A stretch of 12,136 bases of DNA from Phlegmacium glaucopus (GCA_015039465.1 MU130360.1:287835-299970), one strand, 5' to 3'; positions 1-6,979 are shown, counted from the stretch's first letter. Numbers and translations are program-made. The notes: generated by a model from the sequence alone, not told the origin.

Positions 1-139
1 TGAAAGATATCGATTGTTGCATCTCCAAGGTGACCATAAATTCCTCCAGCTGAGGCAAGACCGAAATCATTACAGGTATTAATAGCGTATGCATTGTGTT
101 CTCGCAACTTGACAACCAGGCCAGGCCACTGGTCTGAGA
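1..139 (-). pseudogene. Reverse transcriptase fragment, palm region (DIRS-like), 3' half
   Basis: Read on the minus strand from 139 to the window edge, one frame stays open and encodes SDQWPGLVVKL, then NAYAINTCNDFGLASAGG, then IYGHLGDATIDIF. From memory of the family, this matches the RT segment just before the catalytic VDD motif in agaricomycete DIRS-like retroelements. The VDD itself would lie beyond the left edge. The fragment starts abruptly at the 10-bp sequence TGGTCTGAGA (130-139), directly next to a foldback terminus. Its missing N-terminal half is found at 865-1046 on the opposite strand. No start codon or domain boundary is present, so this is a broken piece of a mobile-element gene and not a host gene. 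The RT call is a judgement from motif shape and was not checked by search. Confidence 0.72.
130..139. repeat. 10-bp target-site duplication, copy next to the left foldback terminus
   Basis: TGGTCTGAGA here is the exact reverse complement of TCTCAGACCA at 1037-1046. Each copy sits at the broken edge of an RT half and next to a CTTTACACT element end. Joining the two RT halves with a single copy gives an uninterrupted reading ISDQWPGLV, which is what a target-site duplication predicts. The opposite orientation of the copies implies a later inversion. Confidence 0.65.
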
Positions 140-689
140 GAGGTCTTTACACTAAGCCACTAATTCTGATCGGACTCCGAGTAATCCGATCGGATTCTGA
201 TCGGATTCCAAGCAGTCCGATCGGACTCAAATTTGGCTGGAGCACCAGCCATTTTCAAGTTTTGAGTCCAAGCCCAGTCCGAGTTCAGTCCGAGTAAATT
301 GCTCGGACTACTCGGAATCTGATCATCTGCATCGGACTTTGTAAGCCACTAATTCCGATCGGAATCTGATCGGATTCTGATCAGACTTACTCGGACTCAG
401 TCCAAGTAAATTGCTTAGACTACTTGTTTGTACCCATGTTTGTCCCATGTTTGTCCCCTTCCCACACAGACTATTGGTCACATGATCACAGATAAGCATG
501 ATTTCAAGCATATGCTTGGTCAGAGTAGATTACATAAGATTCCAAAAAAGGAAATTTTTTAAAGATGGTAGAGAATTGTTTTAGGACCCTGAATATGTTT
601 AAATTCTATTAATAGCAGCTCTCCTTATTGAGAAAATTGCAAAATACTTTCCTGGACCCGGCAGTTAAACATTCTATATGAAAATTCAA
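140..689. mobile_element. Foldback element terminus and outer arm (CGGACT/GATCGG microrepeats)
   Basis: The segment begins GAGGTCTTTACACTAAGCC, the same end sequence as the complete foldback element at 6090. It runs into dense imperfect microrepeats (CCGATCGG, TGATCGGATTC, AGTCCGAGT) to about 415. From there to 689 is a unique-looking arm containing the 14-mer TGGTCACATGATCA (475-488) and TTTTAGGACCCTGAATATG near 580. That arm recurs in inverted orientation at 1700-1985 and, more diverged, at 2040-2300. No transposase-like reading frame is visible, so it is non-autonomous DNA. The 10-bp duplication and long inverted arms resemble Mutator-like or Drosophila Foldback elements; this class is an inference. 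Confidence 0.65.
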
Positions 690-864
690 GGTCTTTTCTG
701 TGATCCACCAGATCTGACCAGATCTGAGCAGATTTGGCAGGCATTCTGAGCAGATCTGCTCAGATGGTCAGATCTGACCTCCAGAACCTTAATAAAACCC
801 TAACCAAACATCAACCCAAACCTGGGTAACCAAACCTTAACAAAACCTCAACAAAAATAGCTAG
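690..864. repeat. Inverted-repeat arm with CAGATCTG microrepeats, left copy
   Basis: The segment starts GGTCTTTTCTGTGATCCACC and continues with CAGATCTG-type palindromic units. It then has an A/C-rich tract related to CCTTAAC and CCAAACC, and ends at TAGCTAGTA (858-866). The reverse complement of 1498-1699 follows the same order: GGTCTTTGCTGTGATCC, CAGATCTG units, AACCTTAAC units, TAGCTAGTA. It is therefore one arm of a large inverted repeat. The GGTCTTT start echoes the terminus of the other foldback elements, which suggests a related family with a different core. Confidence 0.6.
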
Positions 865-1046
865 TACGTCCATAATTTTTCATATCAGCATACCACTACT
901 TACACTATCGATGCGGATATGTACCCCTGTACATGGGGTACATTCGCTACTATATGTTTCACTATTTATAACCTCCCTCCCGGATCTCAAGCTTCCATTC
1001 GGGACGTTGCTGAGGCATATCGAACGATACCTATCATCTCAGACCA
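865..1046 (+). pseudogene. Reverse transcriptase fragment (DIRS-like), N-terminal half
   Basis: One plus-strand frame is open from 865 and encodes VHNFSY, then TIDADMYPCTWGTF, then NLPPGSQASIRDVAEAYRTI ending PIISDQ. From memory, the PCTWGTF, LPPGSQ and RDVAEAYRTIP blocks are typical of the fingers/palm region of agaricomycete DIRS-like RTs. The match ends at 1046, where repeat DNA with a CTTTACACT end begins. The frame stays open by chance to 1284 through microrepeats, and that tail is not RT. The natural continuation (WPGLVVKL and onward) lies at 1-129 on the minus strand. The piece is flanked on both sides by foldback DNA and has been separated and inverted relative to its other half. Confidence 0.75.
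1037..1046. repeat. 10-bp target-site duplication, copy next to the second foldback terminus
   Basis: TCTCAGACCA lies at the right edge of the N-terminal RT half and directly precedes AGACTTTACACT. It pairs with its reverse complement at 130-139. Confidence 0.65.
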
Positions 1047-1284
1047 AGACTTTACACTCACCCACCAGTCCGATCGGAATCTGATCGGAATCCGAGTAGT
1101 CCGAGTAAAAACATCAAAAGTCCGAGTTCAGTCCGAGTCAGTAATCCGAGTTCAGTCCGAGTTCAGTCTGAGTTCAGTCCGAGCTGAGTCCGAGCTGAGT
1201 CCGAGTCCAAGTAAAAAATTACTTGAACTCGGACTCAACTCGGACTCAGCTCGGACTGAACTCGGACTGCATCAAGAAAAATGA
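1047..1284. mobile_element. Second foldback terminus with hairpin-forming AGTCCGAG microrepeats
   Basis: This segment begins AGACTTTACACTCACCCACC and then CCGATCGG units, the partner end of the terminus at 140. From about 1105 it consists of AGTCCGAGTTC and AGTCCGAGCTG units. These turn around at 1215-1218: CAAGTAA (1208-1214) is followed by AAAA and TTACTTG (1219-1225). After the turn the units continue as their reverse complement (CTCGGACTGAA type) to about 1280. The result is a natural hairpin with arms of about 50-60 bp. The inner unique arm seen in the other copies is missing, so this end is internally truncated. Confidence 0.65.
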
Positions 1285-1497
1285 TTTTGACACCTTTAGT
1301 GCATCCTGGTGCATTGACCATCTGGATTAAATCACATCAGGAGGCCCTGGGAGTCCCTTAGAATTTATGTAGAATTTATGAAATTTCCAGTACTGTTGCT
1401 GTCCCCCACCAGATCTGATCAGATCTGATCAGAATTGTTATATCCACCAGATCTGCTCAGATCTGCTCAGATTCTGAGTGGATCCAAGTGGATCTGA
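1285..1497. other. Unassigned inner sequence between inverted arms
   Basis: About 210 bp of AT-rich sequence without a recognisable gene. From 1405 it contains CCCACCAGATCTGATCAG and further CAGATCTG palindromic units, so its right half belongs to the CAGATCTG repeat family. I see no coding potential. Confidence 0.5.
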
Positions 1498-1699
1498 GAA
1501 AATAGAGACCTACTAGCTACTTCTGTTAAGGTTTGGTTAAGGCTTGGTTAAGGTTTGGTTAAGGTTTGGTTAAGGTTTGAGTTAAGGTTTGGGGGTTATA
1601 TGTAAGGTTAGGGAGGTATATATTTCCATTCTGCTCAGATCTGGCCATCCTAGCAGATCTGCTAATATCTGAAAAGATCTGGGGATCACAGCAAAGACC
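1498..1699. repeat. Inverted-repeat arm with CAGATCTG microrepeats, right copy
   Basis: This is the inverted partner of 690-864. Read on the minus strand it begins GGTCTTTGCTGTGATCCCC, then CAGATCTG-type units, then a CCTTAAC tandem array, then TAGCTAGTA (plus strand TACTAGCTA at 1511-1519). The arms are clearly related but have diverged by substitutions and small indels. Confidence 0.6.
1525..1591. repeat. 11-bp tandem repeat GTTAAGGTTTG, six copies
   Basis: Six near-perfect copies of GTTAAGGTTTG run from 1525 to 1591. One has T to C (GTTAAGGCTTG) and one is followed by an extra A. The left arm at 788-855 holds a degraded reverse-complement version. The unit looks telomere-like but is not the TTAGGG expected for most basidiomycetes, so I treat it as part of the repeat arm. 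Confidence 0.75.
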
Positions 1700-1985
1700 T
1701 CATCGAATGTTCATACAGAATGTTTAACCGCCTCGAGGAAAGTAGTTTGCAATAATTTCTCAATAAGCTCAGAGCTGCTATTAATAGAATTTAAACATAT
1801 TCAGGGTCCTAAAACAATGGTCTCTACCAGCTTTAAAACCTTTTCTTAGTATTTGGAAGCTTGAAATATTTAACATGTGAATTACAATGTCTGTGAGGAA
1901 TGGGTACACAAGAGTCAGCCTTACATGGACTGAGTCGCTCAGCCTGATCAGAGATCAACGGAATCCTATGAACTCCGTCAGATTC
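1700..1985. repeat. Inverted copy of the outer foldback arm (inner right copy)
   Basis: Read on the minus strand, this reproduces the order of 350-689: TCTGATCAG, ACTCAGTCC, TGTACCCAT, CACAGAC, a CACATG block, AAAGCTGGTAGAG, TTTTAGGACCCTGAATATG, then TTAATAGCAGCTCT and TTAAACATTCTGTATG. The innermost 130 bp match the left arm most closely. It is the right half of a long palindrome. Confidence 0.65.
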
Positions 1986-2039
1986 CGTGTCTCCACATTC
2001 CGGAAAACTAGAGCCTGGGCTCGATCTAAACTGGAAGTA

Positions 2040-2300
2040 CATCCGCGATTAGAACTATATCCAGGGTCCTAAAACAATGCTCTACCAGCTGGGGTAAAAA
2101 ATCTTCCTTCCTCGGAATCTTACGGAACCTGACTCTGGTACCGTCACCATAGGTCTTCAAATCAACACTTACCTGGTGATCATGTGACCAATGGTCTGTG
2201 GCCAGGCACAAAGCACAAACAGCTGGGTACAAACATGGGCTGTACTCGGCTGAAACAATTGGTAGTCTAGAGGGCAATTTACTTGAGACTGAGGGATACT
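2040..2300. repeat. Second, tandem inverted copy of the outer foldback arm
   Basis: The plus strand has CAGGGTCCTAAAACAATG at about 2063 and CTCTACCAGCTGG soon after, then TGATCATGTGACCA (2177-2190), ACAAACATGGGC and CAATTTACTTGAGACTGAG up to about 2300. These are the same landmarks as the left arm (415-600) in reverse order. The copy lies in tandem with the one at 1700-1985 and is more diverged. Sequence beyond 2300 no longer aligns, so the outer terminus seems to be lost. Confidence 0.6.
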
Positions 2301-2750
2301 GGTAGTAAGGTGGGGCCGATAAGGCAATGCCGAGATGGTGTGTTAAGGTTGCATCGAGTGGGTAAACACGAGCACGAGCAGATTCCGAGGAAGTCCGCTA
2401 CCAATGGACATCCGACTGAACTAGGACGGTGCCTTTGCACACAAATTGCGACGTCTGGGAAAATGCACTGGGTCTTGACGACCCTCCAGCACAAGCATGT
2501 TGCTATGAGTGACCCGCAACTCGGACTGCATGGAATCCGATACCAAAATCAAGCGTGACATCGGAATACGAGGAGAACGAATCAAAAGTAGTGATGCGGA
2601 GTGCAAAGTACATCTCGCAGACCAGTGGCCGGTGCATGGTTGTCAAGTTGCAAGAAGTGCGGTGCATGGTGCATGATGCATGGTGCACGCTATGTAATAC
2701 ATGGTACATGATTTCGGATCGTGCATCAGCTGGAGGAATAAGCGAGATGA
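2301..2750. other. Stretch without recognisable gene
   Basis: I see no supported coding region here. Short reading frames on both strands lack motifs and overlap each other. Between 2630 and 2710 there is a loose cluster of GGTGCATG/TGCATGG repeats. A few GGAATCCGA-like words near 2530 resemble the foldback microrepeats but show no order. Confidence 0.5.
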
Positions 2751-3086
2751 TACACCAGGGAAAAGGAGGCAAGACAAACGATAGCTCTTGCTCATGAAAA
2801 AGAAGAAAGACAACGCGAAACCAACCTCGTCAAGAGACAGGAGTTGGGTCGATGTCTAAAATCTCCTTATAAATACTCTGAAGCCAAATACTTCGTAGAT
2901 GATTACAATGCTGAAGGCAGATCCTAAGCGTAACTGGTCATGCCATTCGCATCGTACTCGCGCTTGATAAATAATGAGCGAACGTTCACCGAATTCCAGC
3001 AGGCAATAGGGATGCAACTCGAGCTGAGTGAAAATTTGACCAAAGGCAGTGATAGCCTTTTCCGACCACTGGAACTTGATCATTAG
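2751..3086 (+). pseudogene. Gag-like N-terminal protein remnant of the DIRS-like element
   Basis: One plus-strand frame runs from just after a TGA (2748-2750) to a TAG (3084-3086), broken only by two TAA codons at 2925-2927 and 2931-2933. It encodes a charged helix (AHEKEERQRETNLVKRQELG), then KYSEAKYFVDDYNAEG, then, after the two stops, MPFASYSRLINNERTFTEF and QLELSENLTKGSDSLFRPLE. The coherent amino-acid character on both sides of the stops suggests a decayed protein gene. I recall similar gag-like regions upstream of RT in agaricomycete DIRS-like elements, but this is not certain. Position and strand fit: RT, RNase H and recombinase remnants follow on the same strand. The 183 bp after it (3087-3269) show nothing recognisable, so the RT palm appears deleted. 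Confidence 0.45.
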
Positions 3087-3269
3087 ATGCTGAATGTCAA
3101 ATTGTTTTTGGACCTATCGACATCTGGCCAAATCAATCACACTCCTGACTCAGCTATAACATTATTGTGACGCCTTAAGATGATGATAGACATCTCGGTT
3201 CAACTTGGCATACCATGTCGTCAACCTTACCAAGACCGATCCCATGTGTCATCAGTCTGAGCCTGCTAG

Positions 3270-3515
3270 TGCTGGGTTGCAAATGGTGAATCCTTCAGGG
3301 GTGAGGAACGCACAGTTGCCATCACATTTGAAAACAAAAAAGCCAAATACAGGACAGCAATACTAGACTGGTCTGTCACACACTACTCATACATTGCCGA
3401 CGAGACGCAGAAACGTTACGGAAAGCTCCTTCATGCTAGTCAGCTTCTTCCCTGCAGGACCGATCCTTACCTATTCTCGCACCGGAGCTTCCAAAGTCTC
3501 ATGGGTGTTGGGCTT
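3270..3515 (+). pseudogene. Reverse transcriptase thumb/connection remnant (DIRS-like)
   Basis: The frame is open from just after a TAG at 3267-3269 and encodes GEERTVAITFENKKAKYRTA, ILDW, ADETQKRYGKLLHASQLLP, then a fading tail with DPYLF. The RTVAITFENKK and GKLLHAS-LLP blocks match, from memory, the C-terminal RT region just before RNase H in DIRS-like elements, where a 'GKL-HAS-VVP-GRAYL' pattern is usual. The GRAYL part is degraded here. The frame stays open to 3725, but similarity is lost soon after about 3515, which points to a frameshift. No palm motif or VDD is present upstream, so the copy is internally deleted and cannot encode an active polymerase. Confidence 0.65.
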
Positions 3516-3619
3516 CTTGCTGATCCAATCCCAACGATTCCCCACCGTACGCATCACCGATCACACTGCTGGTCACACCTCTGGACTCGTTTGTTGTGGT
3601 TCAGGGTCCAGGAGTCGTT

Positions 3620-3832
3620 GATGGTCTCAATTCACCAAGCATCGATCCGTCATTCCATTCTGAACCAGGCCCATCCCCCGTCACAGACAAAAGCGCTTAC
3701 TGCGGACCTGCAAGATCAGGCATGACCTCTAGTATCGGCAGGGTTATCAGAAACAAATGTGCAACCATGGCGCCTTGTCCCAGGATCGGTTTAATAAATC
3801 GGAGGGATGAAACATCAGGTAGGATGATATGA
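3620..3832 (+). pseudogene. RNase H remnant, N-terminal part
   Basis: In another plus-strand frame, the segment around 3680-3815 encodes VTDKSAYCGPARSG, SSIGRVIRNKCATMAP, and IGLINRRDE. This resembles, with many substitutions, the start of the DIRS RNase H domain (a 'D..AYSDAS..GIG..IG..W..W.L.P' pattern followed by RDI.WAE). The catalytic Asp of the SDAS block is replaced here (CGPA). The match is weak and rests on order, strand and position between the RT thumb and the RNase H C-terminus. Confidence 0.4.
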
Positions 3833-3946
3833 TATAATGTTGCTTAACGAGCGAGGTTATTGAACGAGAGACTCATCTGCGCATTTTTAAAAGTCGAAAA
3901 ACAAGCGAGAGCAAGACAGAGACCTTGGAGACAACCGAGGAGTGAA

Positions 3947-4267
3947 TGATGGATGTGCTGGAAGAGAAGAAGCGTGAGAAACTGGGACATCTCACGTTCA
4001 CACAAAGACTGAATTCTAGTCTACGCTCATACTTCGCTAAGACAAGAATGCTCAACATTGGTGTCACTAGTACCAACGCTGTTTTATCACCAAATCACTT
4101 ACGATGGCCTTACAAGCAAAGAAAACCCAGCAGATGCCCCCTCCAGAGGACTTTACCCAGCGACTACTCATCTCCTCCCAGAGATCCGCATTCCAGACGA
4201 TGTCAAGCAATTCATTGTCAACTTCGACCATGAATCTTCCTCCTACGGAAGCAGCTACCGTTCTTGA
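3947..4267 (+). pseudogene. RNase H remnant, C-terminal part
   Basis: One frame encodes CWKRRSVRNWDIS, hits a TGA at 4010-4012, and continues in the same frame to YHQITYDGLTSKENPADAP, SRGLYPA, LLPEIRIPDDVKQFIVNFDH and a TGA at 4265-4267. NPADAPSRG is a hallmark near the end of the RNase H domain in DIRS and Ty3-type polyproteins. The CWKRRSVRNWDI block fits the 'GW..GRSRNR.IN' segment. The end of this frame overlaps the recombinase start in a different frame, the compact layout typical of DIRS elements. The in-frame stop and the decayed upstream pieces make it non-functional. Confidence 0.7.
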
Positions 4268-5540
4268 AGAATCGACCCCAGAGCTTTTTCCAAACACACC
4301 TTCTATTACAAATCGAGTTCGACACAACAATACACCAATTCTCAATCAACCAACTCCAGACAGCATCCCCAGCAGAGCGCACGTGTCTAGACCTTCAGCA
4401 TACAACCCTCATCTCGCACCTCAACCTTCCCCTTTGCACCCACATTGCTTGGCTAGAGATCGACTGCGCCTCTGGAAGCCAGCACCTTCGGTACATAGCC
4501 ACCATACGACTGCCCCAGAAGAAGATATTGATCATATATTTGACGTCATGTCAAATGCGTGGGCTGATTCCACGCGGGAATCATACAGTGCAGGAATCCT
4601 CATATACCACGTTCATTGCGACAAGAAGGACATTCCGGAGGAGCTTCGAGCGCCTACGAGCCAACCCATTATTTCAACCTTCATTGCCAGCCTAGCCGGA
4701 TCCTACTCCGGCTCAACTATTTCTAACTATATACAAGGTATACAAGCGTGGCACGTACTACATGGTTTGGAATGGAGACTCAACCCATTGGAAATGGATG
4801 CCCTCCTCAAAGGAGCAGATCGGCTTACCCCCCCTTCGTCGAAGAGGAAGAAAAGACAACTGTATACCCCCGAGTTCATTGCCCAGCTCTGCCAGCGGCT
4901 GAAGCTCGATGATCCATTTGACGCCGCTGTTTTTGCCTGCCTCACAATGTGCTTCTATGCAGCAGCTCGTGTTGGCGAGTTTGTAGTTCCACGCTTAGAC
5001 GCTTTCTCTCCTGCCAATCACATCACCATGGCCAACCTCCGCGTCGAGCAAAATTTGGATGGTCTTGAGGTAACCGTTTTGCACCTCCCTCGCACCAAGG
5101 CAGCCCCCATAGAAGGCAAGGACATGTGCTGGAGTCGTCACCCAGGTCTTACGGACCCATACGAGGCCTTCAACAATCACCGGCAGGTAAACAACCCCCC
5201 AGCAGGAGCTCACTTATTTGCATATCAGCATAAAGACAGATTACAACCACTCACGAAGCCCGCCTTCATCAAACGACTGGCTTCTGCTGCTCACCAGGCT
5301 GGTCTGGAACCCTTGCAAGGGCACGGCATCCGCATCGGAGCCACCCTCTTTTATTTACTTCAAGGGGTCCCCATAGAAGCTATGAAGGTTATGGGTCGCT
5401 GGAGCAGCGACGCTTTCCTTCAATACCTTAGGAAGCACGCCCAAATCCTTACCCCTTTCATTCAGGCGAACTCGGACGCCCACAAGGCCTTTTCGCAGTT
5501 CATCATTCCATCCCAGTCCCTTTTGCAAGGACGTCGGTGA
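4230..5540 (+). CDS. DIRS-type tyrosine recombinase
   Basis: A 436-residue tyrosine recombinase, the enzyme that integrates the circular cDNA of DIRS retrotransposons. The first ~100 residues are Pro/Ser-rich. A SAM-like DNA-binding region follows (about 105-205: FDVMSNAWADSTRESYSAG, TISNYIQGIQAW), then the catalytic domain. All expected catalytic residues are visible: Arg247 in AARVGE, Lys290 in RTKAA, His365 and Arg368 in GHGIRIGA, Trp391 in GRWSSDAF and the nucleophile Tyr399 in LQYLRKH. The frame has no stop, unlike the decayed RT and RNase H just upstream. I chose the ATG at 4230 (ACCATGA); 4200 is an alternative, and the frame opens further upstream only because it overlaps the RNase H end in another frame. 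A Crypton is less likely because RT/RNase H remnants precede it. An LTR element has inserted 85 bp after the stop. Confidence 0.9.
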   Translation: MNLPPTEAATVLEESTPELFPNTPSITNRVRHNNTPILNQPTPDSIPSRAHVSRPSAYNPHLAPQPSPLHPHCLARDRLRLWKPAPSVHSHHTTAPEEDIDHIFDVMSNAWADSTRESYSAGILIYHVHCDKKDIPEELRAPTSQPIISTFIASLAGSYSGSTISNYIQGIQAWHVLHGLEWRLNPLEMDALLKGADRLTPPSSKRKKRQLYTPEFIAQLCQRLKLDDPFDAAVFACLTMCFYAAARVGEFVVPRLDAFSPANHITMANLRVEQNLDGLEVTVLHLPRTKAAPIEGKDMCWSRHPGLTDPYEAFNNHRQVNNPPAGAHLFAYQHKDRLQPLTKPAFIKRLASAAHQAGLEPLQGHGIRIGATLFYLLQGVPIEAMKVMGRWSSDAFLQYLRKHAQILTPFIQANSDAHKAFSQFIIPSQSLLQGRR

Positions 5541-5621
5541 TGCCTCGGTTAGGTCACCCCTGTATCGCCAGGGGAAAGATCTCGGTAAGCTTAGCAACCC
5601 TTCCTCCTAGTGACTGGGTAA
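5541..5621. other. 3' flank of the recombinase gene with small hairpin
   Basis: A short non-coding stretch between the recombinase stop and the LTR insertion. It contains a 6-bp stem hairpin, CCCCTG (5557-5562), loop TATCGC, CAGGGG (5569-5574). I could not locate the DIRS element's own terminal repeat here or after 10444. Confidence 0.5.
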
Positions 5622-5625
5622 CGAG
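5622..5625. repeat. Target-site duplication of the LTR element, left copy (CGAG)
   Basis: CGAG precedes the LTR at 5626 and recurs at 10440-10443 directly after the other LTR. A 5-bp reading (ACGAG) is possible if the LTR is trimmed by one base. Joining the flanks gives GGTAACGAGACTAACTCG. Confidence 0.7.
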
Positions 5626-5888
5626 TGTAGGATAGCTAGTTTCTTTGTATTGGGAATAGTATTTCAGGTTTCGTAGTATATTTTTGGGGGAAAGAAATCT
5701 CCATTCCGTGTAATTCTATACTGTATTTATACTATTTCAAGACAATGCGAGACACATATTCGTGCCACAACTATGAGAGGCCACTCGAGTGGCTCGAAAG
5801 ATACTAAACGAGACATGCGAAAGTCCTTGTGACTTAAGTCACGTGATGCGATTCATAATCCGTATTCAGGAGTTATCCATTCCTTACA
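5626..5888 (-). repeat. 3' LTR
   Basis: 263 bp, starting TGTAGG and ending CCTTACA on the plus strand (TG...CA on both strands). It matches 10177-10439 at a constant offset of 4551, with one visible mismatch at 5695. It is the 3' LTR because the polypurine tract abuts it on the minus strand. Confidence 0.9.
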
Positions 5889-5904
5889 CCTCCCCCTCAC
5901 TTTT
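5889..5904 (-). other. Polypurine tract
   Basis: On the minus strand this reads AAAAGTGAGGGGGAGG, 16 purines apart from one T, ending exactly where the LTR (TGTAAGG) begins. This is the usual place for plus-strand DNA priming in an LTR retroelement, and it fixes the element's direction. Confidence 0.8.
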
Positions 5905-5980
5905 GAATACCAACCGTCCTTGGTTGTCGCTGTCGCGTACGTTGTTCATTCATTAATGATTGTTGCTAATTCGTCATATT

Positions 5981-6079
5981 TCAGTGATGTCGATGCGGTT
6001 TTGGGACCTTCGACGATATGGGATGCTGCGAATTTGTTCTTTGCTTCGCTCTCTGCTTTCCATCTTGATCTACAATTCG
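5981..6079 (-). pseudogene. Displaced C-terminal end of the gag gene
   Basis: Exactly 99 bp lie between the foldback element's target duplication (6080-6089) and a minus-strand TGA at 5983-5981. Joined to the frame at 7379 with one duplicate kept, they add 32 codons (starting RIVDQDGKQRAK) and the stop. The original gag-like protein would have been about 786 residues. The restored start also resembles an earlier stretch of the same protein (FDVEVVERDGR), which supports the join. The foldback insertion has disconnected this piece. Confidence 0.6.
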
Positions 6080-6089
6080 ACATCGGTTT
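6080..6089. repeat. 10-bp target-site duplication of the foldback element, left copy
   Basis: ACATCGGTTT, against AGATCGGTTT at 7379-7388 (one mismatch). Deleting the element with one copy restores the gag frame. Confidence 0.75.
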
Positions 6090-6384
6090 GAGGTCTTTAC
6101 ACTCCCCCACGTCTTCCTGGAGGAATCCTGGTGGATTCCTACCTATTCCTCCTGGAATCCTGGAGGAATCCTACCATTCCTGGTAGGAATACCAGGATTC
6201 CGGGAGGAATTTCCTACCAGCCAATTTCCTCTGATTTCCTCTGAAATTGAAATTCCTTGCTCTTCCCAATCCAGGTGGATTCCAGGTGGATTCCTGGTAC
6301 TCAAGGAAATTTATACCAGGAATTTGGGAATTCCTTAGGAATTAATCCACCAGGAATCCACCCGGAATCCTTGGAATTCCTGGT

Positions 6385-6550
6385 ACTACCATTAAATAGT
6401 ATTTATTATTAATATGTAAAGGTAAAATAGAAATATATAGGTTAATTGTAATCCATACATATATAGGTTAACATATATTAAAGGTGGTAATGCCTTGCTG
6501 CCATTTGAATTTTGAATTTTGTTCAGGCTGCGAGGTTTGATCATGTGACC
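6385..6550 (-). repeat. AT-rich arm block, copy 1 (inverted)
   Basis: Reverse-complement partner of 6980-7165. It includes AGGTTAATTGTAATCC, CATACATATATAGG, GCCATTTGAATTTTG and TTGTTCAGGCTGCGAGG. It lies in the left arm of the foldback element. Confidence 0.75.
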
Positions 6551-6744
6551 ACATGTGACCACATGTGACACATTGGAATCCTGTAGGAATCCAGGAGGAA
6601 TCCAGGAATTCCTGATAAATGAGATTATTCCTGGTGGATTCCTAGTCAATTCTGGGTGCATTCCTAGTATTCCTGGTAATTCCTGGTGGATTCCTGGTTG
6701 TAGTGACAGTTGTGGTTGTAAGCAAAGTGCTGTTGAGATGTGTC

Positions 6745-6880
6745 ACACCTCACAGCCTGAACAAAATTCAACATTCAAATGGCAGCCACCTTTAATATGT
6801 GTTAACCTATATATGTATGGATTACAATTAACTTATGTATTGTTATTTTACCTTTAAATAATATTAAATGGTAGTACAGA
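6745..6880 (+). repeat. AT-rich arm block, copy 2 in the central spacer
   Basis: It runs from CACAGCCTGAAC through AATTCAACATTCAAATGG, TTAACCTATATATGTATGG and ACCTTTAAATAATATT to TGGTAGTAC. It has the same orientation as the copy at 6980-7165, so the element is not a simple two-arm palindrome. Confidence 0.7.
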
Positions 6881-6979
6881 AATACTAGGAATCCACCCAG
6901 AATTTACTAGGAATCCACCAGGAATAATCTCATTTATCAGGAATTCCTGGATTCCTCCTGGATTCCTACAGGATTCCAA

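Noticed and set aside
919..1284. A 121-codon frame as a single gene
   Set aside because: Only the first ~43 codons are RT-like. The rest is translated microrepeat (VRVQSE-type) from foldback DNA.
690..1699. Target duplication for the CAGATCTG element
   Set aside because: The flanks are themselves inverted repeats, so ATGAAAATTC versus ATCGAATGTT cannot be told apart from arm similarity.
140..1700. CRISPR-like array because of many short palindromic repeats
   Set aside because: Repeats are directly adjacent, degenerate and without unique spacers of constant length, and the genome is eukaryotic.
2856..3083. Minus-strand 75-codon frame
   Set aside because: The plus strand of the same segment has coherent gag-like amino-acid blocks; the minus frame has no recognisable feature.
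4104..4229. Recombinase start at 4104
   Set aside because: This part is the RNase H end (NPADAPSRG) read in another frame, so its codons are not recombinase sequence. ATG 4230 or 4200 is more plausible.
4230..5540. Crypton (DNA transposon) assignment for the recombinase
   Set aside because: RT thumb and RNase H remnants precede it on the same strand in the order expected for DIRS elements.
6555..6857. Plus-strand 100-codon frame
   Set aside because: It lies entirely in the foldback element's inverted repeats, and mirrored frames occur in the other arm.
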